NCBI RefSeq assembly: GCF_000210295.1
Contig: NC_026739.1
Location: 468,262 to 532,261, forward strand
DNA length: 64,000 bases
From: Trypanosoma brucei gambiense DAL972
Lineage: Eukaryota; Euglenozoa; Kinetoplastea; Trypanosomatida; Trypanosomatidae
Direction of reading: 5' to 3'
Below, one piece after another: positions 1 through 8,635 of this stretch. Under the pieces are notes generated by a model, which was not told the DNA's origin, searched no databases, and saw only the letters and a program-made list of their open reading frames with translations. Within the stretch, counting starts at the first letter, position 1, and every line of letters begins with the position of its first letter. The position numbers and the translations under genes were made by a program.

Positions 1-1
1 C

Positions 2-406
2 GGGTTCTACCTCGCGCGTCGTGGGCAACGGAAGTATCCATTTCTTCGGAGACCTCATATTAAAAATACCCACTCAATGAATCCGAGTGCCCCGTACTTT
101 TGGAGCTTTATGACAGCCAAAAGTCAAATGGCCTTTCTGCCGGAAGAAAACTACATCACAGGTGACTGGACAGGGAAGTTCTTTGTGTCGAAGCGTCAGG
201 TGTACACCCTTCAACACGCTACTAGCGGAGCAAAGGTGCGGGTAAAGTCGTTTCCTTCAATTTTTGAATTTAATAGTCCATCCCGTTGGAATATTGGCAA
301 AGAGATGAACACACTTACTAAACCTCGCATGGATCTCATTGATGAGCAAATGTTGACGAAGAAGCAAAGACTGGATTACGTTCGGGCCGGTTTGCTGCCC
401 AAGTAA
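2..406 (+). CDS. 3' end of a conserved hypothetical, probably mitochondrial, protein (5' truncated by window)
   Basis: The reading frame is open from the first in-frame codon at position 2 to the stop at 404-406, so the gene begins outside the window; about 134 residues are visible. The methionine at 77 is unlikely to be the true start because 25 sense codons precede it. The visible part is basic and aromatic-rich with no transmembrane segment, and I recognise no domain. Such small basic kinetoplastid proteins are often mitochondrial ribosomal or respiratory-chain subunits, but nothing here proves that. It is the first gene of the co-directional array; the next convincing gene begins 1.16 kb downstream. 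Confidence 0.6.
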   Translation, partial: GFYLARRGQRKYPFLRRPHIKNTHSMNPSAPYFWSFMTAKSQMAFLPEENYITGDWTGKFFVSKRQVYTLQHATSGAKVRVKSFPSIFEFNSPSRWNIGKEMNTLTKPRMDLIDEQMLTKKQRLDYVRAGLLPK

Positions 407-1562
407 GATTTTCCTCATTCTTCGTGTTTGTGTGCGGGGGCATATTTTTGTGTGGTGCCATGGACTCTCGCTTGCTATAGGGGCCATTTTTTTTTTTTTT
501 TGCTATCCTTCTATCGATATCGTCCCTTTACCTCTGCGGTGCGCTATGTAAGCAGTGTGTCTCAGGGCGAGGACCCACCGCCTGCCCCTCTACCCCGGCA
601 GAATTCTTACTACTCATTTTGGGGAAGTGGGTGCGCCCGTTTGTTAGTGTGACTATGGTTCTTCTGATACGTTGTGAGTGAAAAATTCTTCAGACTGAGT
701 TATTACCTCTTTAGAGGTGGGAACGAAGAGGGGAAAGATGCCTATGTCCGTGATGAGGTGATGGTACATAAGACAAGTAAATCTTCCCAACCTCTGGTGT
801 TTACGATATAGGGGTACCGCGGCTAGTTGCCCCTTCAAAGGGACTACGAAAACCCAAAAGAAGTCACGAAACATGGCTATTTCTCCTTGTAAGCCCGGGT
901 GTTTCGCTAGGCAAAGGGAAAATATCAACGATTGTGTCGTGTTAGCTGCATCGGGCATGTAGCTGGGTTGTGGACAGCGTTGCATCTGGATATGTGAGCT
1001 ATCCAAGCGTGCATCCGACAACGAGGGACTGGCGCCCTCTGATTGCCAGCGCTGGGTGCATGCCATTACCCAACGTTGGTGTGTTGGATTTAGGGAGGGA
1101 CGAGTATCGTTGATACCGAGGGGAGGTTAACCCTTGAGGGTGTCGGGGTAGTGTCATTGGATACCAGTTATGTGTGTATGCTCGGCTATAAGCGTTTTTT
1201 TGTGATTGTATGGCATGCGAAGTGTTTTTTACACGTGGCCTTTGTGCATTTTCCATCGTACTGTATTAGTTGTCGGAACCTCACTATTGTGTCCACTGAC
1301 AGTCACTATCGGGAGATGGGCATATCGAGGGTAAGGGATGGTTCCAGCATTGTTTCTGCTTCTTGGCTTGCTGGCTAGCACGAGGGGTCGGTACTACCAG
1401 CAACTTTTCATAAGTGACACCAGGTGCGAAGCATCACCACAACTTTTTTAAATAAAAGAAAACACGTTTTACGAGGGGTGTAGGGCGTTTTGTTAACCGT
1501 GCGGAGCTGCTGTCTTGGTCTCTCTTCATCATTCTATTATTTAAATAGTGCGGTAGCTTACT
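407..1562 (+). other. Intergenic spacer
   Basis: There is no convincing gene in this 1.16 kb. It holds a T-run at 487-501, and just before the next gene a pyrimidine-rich tract (about 1511-1540) followed by AG at 1547-1548 and 1555-1556, which suit spliced-leader addition. Short open frames on both strands (for example 653-1066 minus) lack homology and typical codon use. Confidence 0.5.
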
Positions 1563-2429
1563 ATGCTCCGTGTTGTGTCGTCAAGGAAAATTTGTACTAC
1601 TATTGTCCGACGTTGCCGTGGGGGTTCCGTCTTAGAGGAGATATTTGCAGAGCTTGCTGCTTGCGATGTAGCCCAACGGAGCGCGCAACCCACGCCACAA
1701 GTTGATTTCGCTCGGAGGGAGAAGTGCAGAGGTGATTTTAACTCCGGAGCAGGAAAAAGCAATGCCGTTACATCTCCTGGGCGATCTCCGGAATCTGAAG
1801 ATAGGGACATTCGGGCGGAAACATCAAAGCAGAAACATCTCCAGCGCCAACTGCAGGAGGTGTGGGACCGAGTAGCGATGGCGAAGGTGGAAGAAGAGAA
1901 GGAGGAAGGGGTGCGGCGTCGCTCCCGTTACGTAGTTTCACCTCCTGCCATTCTACATCACTCAACAGCAGAGCTTGTCCAAGAGAACTCTCCGCAGCAT
2001 TTCGTTCCTGCGGAGGATTCTTCAGGGAAACTTTCAGCCCTTCCCCATGTAGAGTCACCAGGCAGTGTTGCGGTCGTCACGCTTGTGGGGCGGGTTCTTT
2101 CAGCGGTTGGATCACACGGCAGTAGTGAAACCTCAAGGGATGACCGAGATCTGTTGACAGACGAAGACGAATTACACGCACGCTTTCTAGTCGAGTACAA
2201 TGTGCCGTTCCGTACGTTGAAGCCCGTTGTTGTTCAAGTGCGCTGCTATGGCGCCACCTTGCTGTCTTTCGCTGAACGTTACGTGAAGAAAGGTGATGTG
2301 GTGCATGTGTTGGGGCATGTACTGCCTCTGGAGGTGCGTTCTCCTGAAGACCCTGTGCTTTGTGTTTGTGCGCTTCCATTTGGGGGTAACGTTTCCGTTG
2401 TGCTGGGGACTGAGTGTGTCGCCGAGTAG
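1563..2429 (+). CDS. OB-fold protein, SSB/RIM1-like, probably mitochondrial
   Basis: The protein has 288 residues. The N-terminal 30 residues are basic and hydroxylated with no acidic residue until the segment LEEIFAEL, which fits a mitochondrial presequence. Residues about 60-150 are polar and probably disordered. From about residue 165 to the end there is an OB-fold in the order seen in bacterial-type single-stranded DNA-binding proteins: a first strand VTLVGRVLS, a strand with VVVQVRCYG, then a SFAERYVKKGDVVHVLGHV segment like the conserved AEFAxxYLxKGDxVxVxGRL motif. Kinetoplastids use this fold in RIM1 (kinetoplast DNA) and in the KREPA editosome proteins, so binding of mitochondrial ssDNA or RNA is the likely role. 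The ATG lies 7-15 nt after candidate splice acceptors. Which sub-family it belongs to is unresolved. Confidence 0.75.
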   Translation: MLRVVSSRKICTTIVRRCRGGSVLEEIFAELAACDVAQRSAQPTPQVDFARREKCRGDFNSGAGKSNAVTSPGRSPESEDRDIRAETSKQKHLQRQLQEVWDRVAMAKVEEEKEEGVRRRSRYVVSPPAILHHSTAELVQENSPQHFVPAEDSSGKLSALPHVESPGSVAVVTLVGRVLSAVGSHGSSETSRDDRDLLTDEDELHARFLVEYNVPFRTLKPVVVQVRCYGATLLSFAERYVKKGDVVHVLGHVLPLEVRSPEDPVLCVCALPFGGNVSVVLGTECVAE

Positions 2430-2647
2430 GGAGACCAAAAACGATAGCAGAGAGGAGCAACCTAAGAAACACTCATTTGATCACCTATTCTTTTATTTTT
2501 GTGGGCCAGAGGGTGACGTATTCTTCCCTCTTTCCGTCACCCTTCTAAATGAGTGATAGTTGTAACAAGTAATAACGAAGGTAAAATATTCGACGAGCCA
2601 ACTGTATTCAAAATCCTACTTAAAAGAAAGAAAAGAAGCAACACGCC

Positions 2648-3241
2648 ATGCCCAAGGTTCTCGTTCCCATTGCGGAGGGAACTGAAGACATTGAACTGTC
2701 TTGCATAACGGACATTTTGCGTCGTGCTAACTTCCAGGTTACCGTGTCGTCCGTTATGGAGTCTACAACCGTTCGCTTGTGCAGGGGCCTCGTACTTATA
2801 GCTGACTCATTGATTAAGGATGAGTCTGGCGAAGGGTATGATGGCGTTTTTCTTCCCGGTGGTTTACCTGGTGCTGACTACCTTGGGAAAAGTGTGGCTC
2901 TCAAAAAGATCCTTGAGGATGTCCGTGCCGCAGGGAAATGGTACGGAGCCATCTGTGCCTCGCCCGTGGTTTCATTCGAGCCCATGGGTTTGCTGCGGGA
3001 TGTCAAGACTATCACGTGTTACCCCGGATTGAAGGACAAAGTCCCCTCGCATGTGCAGTGGAGTGCAGACCCTGTCGTTCGCTGCGGCAAGTGCTTGACG
3101 AGCATGGGACCTGGAACAGCAATTGCATTTGCTCTTTCGATCGTTACTGTTCTCGCGACGAAGGATATTGCGGAGAAACTGGCGAAGGACCTGCTTGTTT
3201 ACGACAGCCCCGTGATTAATCAAATGTTCAGTAAGTTTTAG
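2648..3241 (+). CDS. DJ-1/PfpI (ThiJ) family protein
   Basis: The protein has 197 residues, close to human DJ-1 (189). The N-terminus PKVLVPIAEGTEDIE matches the first strand and the glutamate-bearing loop of DJ-1, with E16 in the place of human E18. The nucleophile elbow reads YGAICASP with Cys103 as the reactive cysteine, and FLPGGLPGADYL matches the conserved glycine-rich loop. DJ-1 homologues act in defence against oxidative and carbonyl stress; some are reported as glyoxalases or deglycases. No targeting signal is visible, so it is probably cytosolic. A pyrimidine tract (about 2521-2547) and AG (2552-2553) lie about 95 nt before the ATG. The family call is firm; the substrate is not known. 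Confidence 0.93.
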   Translation: MPKVLVPIAEGTEDIELSCITDILRRANFQVTVSSVMESTTVRLCRGLVLIADSLIKDESGEGYDGVFLPGGLPGADYLGKSVALKKILEDVRAAGKWYGAICASPVVSFEPMGLLRDVKTITCYPGLKDKVPSHVQWSADPVVRCGKCLTSMGPGTAIAFALSIVTVLATKDIAEKLAKDLLVYDSPVINQMFSKF

Positions 3242-3905
3242 GAATTGCTGCATGTGTGGTGGGTGCTACCTGACCATGCACGGGTGCTGCCCATACCCAC
3301 AAAACCACGGAGTAAATATCTGCATATATTTGCATTTCAATCGCTACTTCCAGTTTCAAGAGGTGAGAGTACAATACAAGAAAAAAGAAGGGTACCATGA
3401 TGGTGCGAACTTTGCATGGATGGAGGCGGGGGGTACGTGGTTTATGTGTAGGGAAAAAAGTATTTTTTATTGATTAAAACGTGTGTATATGAGGGAATTG
3501 GAGTATGTAATTGCATGTGGTGCCTATACACTGCTTCCTTTTGCCCACTTCGCGGAGCCTATAGGACGCTGAATTCTTTTTGAGTATCCATACTTGTCCC
3601 ATTGTACTTCTGCTGCGTCGTTTATTTTTCCGCTTGGCGCTTGCAATATTCCAAATCCTAACGTTGCCTTTGACCTACCTATTTGCTGCCCCATTGGAAA
3701 AAAATTGATGTGCGCAAACACATACACATACACGTACATAAATATATGTTCTGTGCGCAAAAGAAAAACAAGATAAAAAGGGAGAAAGGAAAGAAAAAAT
3801 AATACTAAATCAATTATCAAGGGATTTGAATCCTCGAAGAAGGGTATCTGTTCACCCCAACTGGAAAATAAAAAGGTTGGTACGAGGGGTGGCTGGTGGT
3901 TCCGG
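3242..3905 (+). other. Intergenic spacer
   Basis: This 664-bp spacer has no gene. The distal part (3765-3810) is purine-rich, while 3595-3700 is pyrimidine-biased and may carry the trans-splice signal for the armadillo gene. Confidence 0.4.
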
Positions 3906-6900
3906 ATGGAAGGTTTGTTTATTCGGGTTGTGTCGGGTAGCCCTAGGCAGAGACATTCGGATGTTGAAAATACAACACCCGAGTACACCATCCTATGTGC
4001 TCAGACGCCAAATGCAGCGGATCGCATCACGCAACTGATGAACCGCTTCCGAACGTCTACAGAGGCAAGCTCTACTCAAACCATGATCTACCTCCTTCAG
4101 ACGTGTGTTGGGACAGATGTACCACCCGACGAGGTGGAGAACATAGTGGAGACATTGGTAGGGTTCGCAAACGAGCATCCGATGTGGACAGACACCATCC
4201 AGTGGATCTGCGCCTTTGTACACTATTACTGCACCGACGAGTTCACCGTTTCTCTGTTTTCTGAATTTGAAGTGCCTTCCGTCGCGGTTCGAGCACTGAA
4301 GGAGGCACCACAAAACAGCCATCTCGTACTTGCTGGATGTACCCTGTTGTCGCACTTCAACCTATATCCTATTGGAGACGGAATATCTCAGCTGACGCGC
4401 GCTCTCTCTATGCACAGCAAGGATCCCTTGGTATGTAAAGCGGCGTGCCGTGCTCTCGCTGAGTTTACATCGTACGTTGTTGAGGCTCCGAATCTTTATG
4501 TCACGGCGAATAAGGAATTTGTTGGGGCGGGTGGCATTGACGTTCTCGAAAGTGTATTGCATGAACAAATAGGCGACGAGGAGACAACTCGATACGTGGC
4601 TCGAATTGCCGCCAACGCCATAGGTTCAGGGGAGCCGAATACTTTGGAGCCGGATTTCAAGGTTGTAATGTATTTGGCGGAGGCACTCGAACGATATTCC
4701 GATTCAGAGCAGCTCTGTAGCTGTACTCTGCGTGTCTTTAGCGTTTTTCCGTCTTCACCGTATGTTGACATGAACGCTATAGCATCGTTATTTAAAAACA
4801 CCGAGTCGGAGGCAGTTGCTATAGAAGCTATTCACTTCCTATGCAGTGTGGCGATGAGTGTGAAGACTCTGAAGCAGCTAATTCATACAACTGGTTGCGT
4901 GCAGCGGGTGCTGGAGGTTATGCGGAAGTATGCGGGAAATGCTTCGATACAGGAGTACGCCTGTAGTCTGCTATCATACCTTTCTTTTGACTCCGAGACG
5001 ATAACCTCTTTCATAACGGATGCGAATGGCATCATTCTCGTCCTTGCAGCAATGCGAAACTTTCCTGAGTCAGAGGACTTGCTTGTTTCTGCTTGCGCTG
5101 CTCTAAGTGGCTTGACGTTTAACAATCTCAAGGGCCAAGAGGTTATCGTCTCGGAAAAGGGCGTTGCTCTGATTCTGGAGGCGATGGGCCGCGGGAAAAG
5201 TGCTCGACTACAAGACAACGGCTGCCTGGCGCTTGGGACCATGTGCTGGAACAGTGATTTGAAGGCCGACGTGATACGCTACGGCGGCGTGCAGATGATC
5301 ATGAGGGCACTGGCGGCGCATTACACAAACGCTGGTCTTGTAAAAAATGCATGTCGTGCTTTGGCGCAAGTTGCTTTTAACTGCGAGGCCTACCGTGATG
5401 ACATGCACGCAAGCGGAGTTATACCACTGATTATGAAGGGAATGGCTGAGCATCCGAACTATGACCGTGTGCAAATGCACGGTTGTGTGGCTTTGTCTTA
5501 CCTTTCCTGGAATAATGAGCAGAATTCTGCGCAGATAATATCGAACAACGGTTATGCTGTTATCATTAACGCGATGCGAAACCATGCACATAATGCTGAA
5601 GTTCAGGAGCATGCTTCGCGTGCTCTCGCAAACATTGGGGGAGTCCGCTCGGATGAGCTCACACCAGCATTGGAGTTAATAATTGGGGCTATGCGGCGTC
5701 ATGAACATGTGAGTGAGGTTCAGGAGGAAACTTGTCGTGCCATAGTCACCCTCTCACTAATTTCGACGTCTTACAAAGATAAACTGTTTGAGCTTGGTGC
5801 TGCCGAATGTGTTGTGACTGCTATGCACAACTTTCCATCTACCCAAGTGGTGCAGCAGGAAGCATGCAACGCGTTGGCTCACCTTGCATACGAACACGCC
5901 AATCTTAACCGAGCAGTGACAGAACTCAGTGGAGTGGAGGTACTTTTGAGAGCGATGAAGACGTACGTAAATGTGCCAAAAATACAACTAAATGCGTGTG
6001 GAGGCCTTAGCGCCCTAGCTTTTGACAACACCATAGCACAGAAGCAGATCTACGACCTTGGGGGTGTAGCGTGTATCATACGAGCCATGGAGAACTTCGA
6101 GCGGCTGCGCATGCTGGAGTTGGGTTGTTCTGTGCTCGGGACGCTTGCATGGAACTCTGAGATAAAGGAAAGCGTTGCCGTGGTGGCGATCCCTGAAATT
6201 CTGAAGGCTATGCGAGTGCATCACGACAGCCCACTACTCCAAAAATCTACGTGCCGTGCAATTTCCCAGTTCGCGTTTAACTCGGAGAGTAATCGTAAAC
6301 TACTGGCCGAATCTGGCGCCATACCGTTAATCGTCCTTGCCATGCGCACACACGTTACCACAGACAAGCTTCTCGTGCACGGAATAAAGGCTTTGACATA
6401 TCTCTGTTGGGAGAATTCCCAGGTCGCAGAGGCTATCATTAGTGAGGGTATCGAAGAGGTTCTCCAACACGTTATTGACACATATCCGGCGTCTACACGG
6501 GTTTATGGTGAAGCTGCCCATCTATCCAAGATTCTTTTCCGCAAAGTTACGGGCAGCCCAAACCCGAGTGTACGCGTCTATTCCCCACCGGTATTCTCGC
6601 CTGTTTCCGTGTCACAGACCCCGGGGTCTGCCGTCACTCGCACAGATACCGCCATGTTGCTGAGCCCACCCTTGCGGGACGCGTCCGATGTTGGGCATTT
6701 TTACGGTCGCCACTCAGATACAGGCCGAAAGGATGATTGGCATCCCGCTGAATATCAGAAGTCTCCGAAACTAGAGCACCAGCAACAAAGACAGCAACAT
6801 CAACGAAACAACCGTGGGGATAAGGAGACGCAGGGACCCGGTGAGACGAGGGGTGAAATTGACGGAGCGGGTCGCAGGCGCCGCAACCGGCGTCGAGGAG

Positions 6901-7292
6901 GAGGAGGAGGAGGAGGGGGGGGCGGTGGCCGCTTTGACAGACCCCCCAATCAGTGCGAACCCCCAGGCGCACTCGTTCGTGATTCCCCCGAACGTCGCAC
7001 CGAAGTTCACAATACCTGGTCCCCGCGACGGGACGGTGGGTCTTCTCGTCCGCTGTCTCCTGACGACCTATGGGATGACCCCCACCCGAGCACATACCAT
7101 GGGAATCGTGAGCTCGGGAATCTCAGCTGGCAGCAGGTGCAGCTTACTCGTCAACAGGAGGAGCGACACGTGACTTCAGGCGATAGGTCATATCGTGGAG
7201 GGGGAGGTGGGGGACGGGGTGGAAGAAGGTATCCAAACCCGCGAGGTAATGCCCCTACTCGTGGACGTGGTGATAGTAGAAGGTGCCAGTAA
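3906..7292 (+). CDS. Large armadillo-repeat protein with Gln/Arg/Gly-rich, RGG-bearing C-terminal tail
   Basis: The protein has 1128 residues. Residues about 50-870 are a regular helical solenoid with a period near 42 residues. A recurrent pattern (C-R-A-L-A-x-L-A/S-x-N/W-N-x-E, then GG/SG, then a I-I-x-A-M-R-x-H helix and V-Q-x-x-A-C) is typical of armadillo repeats; I count well over fifteen. The last 250 residues are low complexity: a Q-rich stretch, a (R)RRG(G)n block encoded near 6886-6926, and RGG-type motifs at the extreme C-terminus (RGGGGGGRGGRRY). The solenoid is probably a protein-protein scaffold; the tail could bind RNA and be arginine-methylated. No signal peptide or membrane segment is visible. 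The exact function is unknown. Confidence 0.88.
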   Translation: MEGLFIRVVSGSPRQRHSDVENTTPEYTILCAQTPNAADRITQLMNRFRTSTEASSTQTMIYLLQTCVGTDVPPDEVENIVETLVGFANEHPMWTDTIQWICAFVHYYCTDEFTVSLFSEFEVPSVAVRALKEAPQNSHLVLAGCTLLSHFNLYPIGDGISQLTRALSMHSKDPLVCKAACRALAEFTSYVVEAPNLYVTANKEFVGAGGIDVLESVLHEQIGDEETTRYVARIAANAIGSGEPNTLEPDFKVVMYLAEALERYSDSEQLCSCTLRVFSVFPSSPYVDMNAIASLFKNTESEAVAIEAIHFLCSVAMSVKTLKQLIHTTGCVQRVLEVMRKYAGNASIQEYACSLLSYLSFDSETITSFITDANGIILVLAAMRNFPESEDLLVSACAALSGLTFNNLKGQEVIVSEKGVALILEAMGRGKSARLQDNGCLALGTMCWNSDLKADVIRYGGVQMIMRALAAHYTNAGLVKNACRALAQVAFNCEAYRDDMHASGVIPLIMKGMAEHPNYDRVQMHGCVALSYLSWNNEQNSAQIISNNGYAVIINAMRNHAHNAEVQEHASRALANIGGVRSDELTPALELIIGAMRRHEHVSEVQEETCRAIVTLSLISTSYKDKLFELGAAECVVTAMHNFPSTQVVQQEACNALAHLAYEHANLNRAVTELSGVEVLLRAMKTYVNVPKIQLNACGGLSALAFDNTIAQKQIYDLGGVACIIRAMENFERLRMLELGCSVLGTLAWNSEIKESVAVVAIPEILKAMRVHHDSPLLQKSTCRAISQFAFNSESNRKLLAESGAIPLIVLAMRTHVTTDKLLVHGIKALTYLCWENSQVAEAIISEGIEEVLQHVIDTYPASTRVYGEAAHLSKILFRKVTGSPNPSVRVYSPPVFSPVSVSQTPGSAVTRTDTAMLLSPPLRDASDVGHFYGRHSDTGRKDDWHPAEYQKSPKLEHQQQRQQHQRNNRGDKETQGPGETRGEIDGAGRRRRNRRRGGGGGGGGGGGRFDRPPNQCEPPGALVRDSPERRTEVHNTWSPRRDGGSSRPLSPDDLWDDPHPSTYHGNRELGNLSWQQVQLTRQQEERHVTSGDRSYRGGGGGGRGGRRYPNPRGNAPTRGRGDSRRCQ

Positions 7293-7782
7293 GTTTTTTT
7301 TTTTCGGATGATGCTACGATATTGGGCGTCCCTGTCAAACGCTTTTTTTTTTGTGTGCTCGCGTTCGGTCAGCCTGAGAAGGAGCGGGGGAGGGAAAGGG
7401 GGAAGGGTGTAAGGAGGGAGGAATTGGATGGAGGGGCAGGATTCTTTTGGGCAGCCGTAATTAAGCCACTCTGTGTGAAACTGATCGCTTCTTTTGGCAC
7501 AGCAGACATACATGTTAATTTTTCTCTATTTTTTCCCTTGTATTCGGTAAGAGGAGAAGGAGGCGGCTGGCGAGCCGCTCGTTTTGCCTCATGTTTCACT
7601 CTGCTGTCGTACAACTTTGATCGATCTGACCGCCTCTTTGGCGTACCTATTTTTCTTTTTTTTTTTTGTGTGTCCCTTGGTTCGTTGTATACTTTTCTTT
7701 CGGTTCTATCTCCGTGCGACTCTAATTGCTGTTTCACTTTCCCCTCCGATCTCTTCTAGGAATACTGGGAGGAAAGGACATC
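7293..7782 (+). other. Intergenic spacer with strong splice-acceptor region
   Basis: This spacer has no gene. It contains T-runs (7295-7305, 7341-7351, 7656-7670), a purine-rich patch at 7376-7432, and the polypyrimidine/AG signal listed separately. Confidence 0.5.
7721..7759 (+). promoter_or_regulatory. Predicted polypyrimidine tract and spliced-leader acceptor AG
   Basis: A run dominated by C and T ends in TCTTCTAG, with AG at 7758-7759. Trypanosome mRNAs receive the spliced leader at such AGs. It would give a 5'UTR of about 23 nt and places the start of the following gene at ATG 7783; the in-frame TTG at 7726 lies inside the tract and would be removed. Confidence 0.6.
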
Positions 7783-8172
7783 ATGAGCGTACCTGAGTGG
7801 GCAAGAAGTGAGCATTCCATTGAGGAGGCTAAGGAATATTTGCGGACGGGAAATTCAGTGGACTTCTTCGAGTTAGTTTCGAGCCACATCCTCCGAGAAC
7901 ACCCCCTGGATGTTGCGGCCTTTGCCCTGGATCTAGTAGAACGTATTTCAAAGTTAGGGAACACTCTTTCAGCCCGCGATTATCACCCTAAGAGGGTAGA
8001 GGATAATAAGTACCTGCAGGAAAAGAATGTGTGCGAATTCCTTAACGAGTGGATATTGGCCCTTTTGAAAGAGCGCCCAGACACGGACGAGGCTCGTATG
8101 AGCTTCCATAAGCGCTACCTGAAGTCACTGGTAGATGGTGGCGGTTGTTCCCAATGTACTTCGGTCAACTGA
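7783..8172 (+). CDS. Conserved hypothetical small helical protein
   Basis: The protein has 129 residues and starts at ATG 7783, about 23 nt after the predicted acceptor. It is acidic to neutral and predominantly helical, with no signal or membrane segment. The pattern of amphipathic helices (VDFFELVSSHILREHPLD, then FLNEWILALLKERPD) resembles the docking/dimerisation bundles (RIIa or Dpy-30 type) seen in flagellar and signalling scaffold proteins, but the match is only by eye. It ends in a cysteine pair (CSQC). It sits just upstream of TbRGG1 with no evident functional link. I can say it is a real gene, but not what it does. Confidence 0.65.
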   Translation: MSVPEWARSEHSIEEAKEYLRTGNSVDFFELVSSHILREHPLDVAAFALDLVERISKLGNTLSARDYHPKRVEDNKYLQEKNVCEFLNEWILALLKERPDTDEARMSFHKRYLKSLVDGGGCSQCTSVN

Positions 8173-8635
8173 ACATAAGCAAGGGCAAGTACGCGAGATG
8201 TAGGGAGCGATCAAGCGAAGGGGAAGAAAACTAAAAAGGGAGAATAGTCAAAAAAGGACAGTCGAATCTTAGTTTCTGGAACTGCTCTCGCTTTTTTAGC
8301 TTTAGTTCCTAACTTCTGAAGAATATCATATCCAAATACGAATATTATCAAATGGCTTGATGGTAGGTGGCCCGTATTTTTGCTTCTTTGTGTTTCTTGC
8401 CTTCTCAGGCTTGGTTGTTAGACCTATGGTAGTAACAATTACATCATTGTTTTTCTTTCGACACCCCCGCACGGTGACGCCGATGGTAACGTTACCGACG
8501 TGCGGGGTACCACTTCGTTCCACTACTATTTCCATGATGTGTGACATAAACATGCTACTTATTATCTCGCTTACTCTTTTGAGCAAGGGTAAGTCTGTGG
8601 AACGGTGATATTGTTGGTTTGACGACCCAAGCACT
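8173..8635 (+). other. Intergenic spacer
   Basis: No gene is visible in 463 bp. A pyrimidine-rich tract at 8566-8580 followed by AG at 8582-8583 is a plausible splice acceptor for TbRGG1, leaving a 5'UTR of about 52 nt. An 83-codon open frame at 8357-8608 lacks support. Confidence 0.4.

Noticed and set aside
653..1256. Minus-strand open frames of 137 and 85 codons in the first spacer
   Set aside because: No homology, atypical composition, and every convincing gene in the window is on the + strand.
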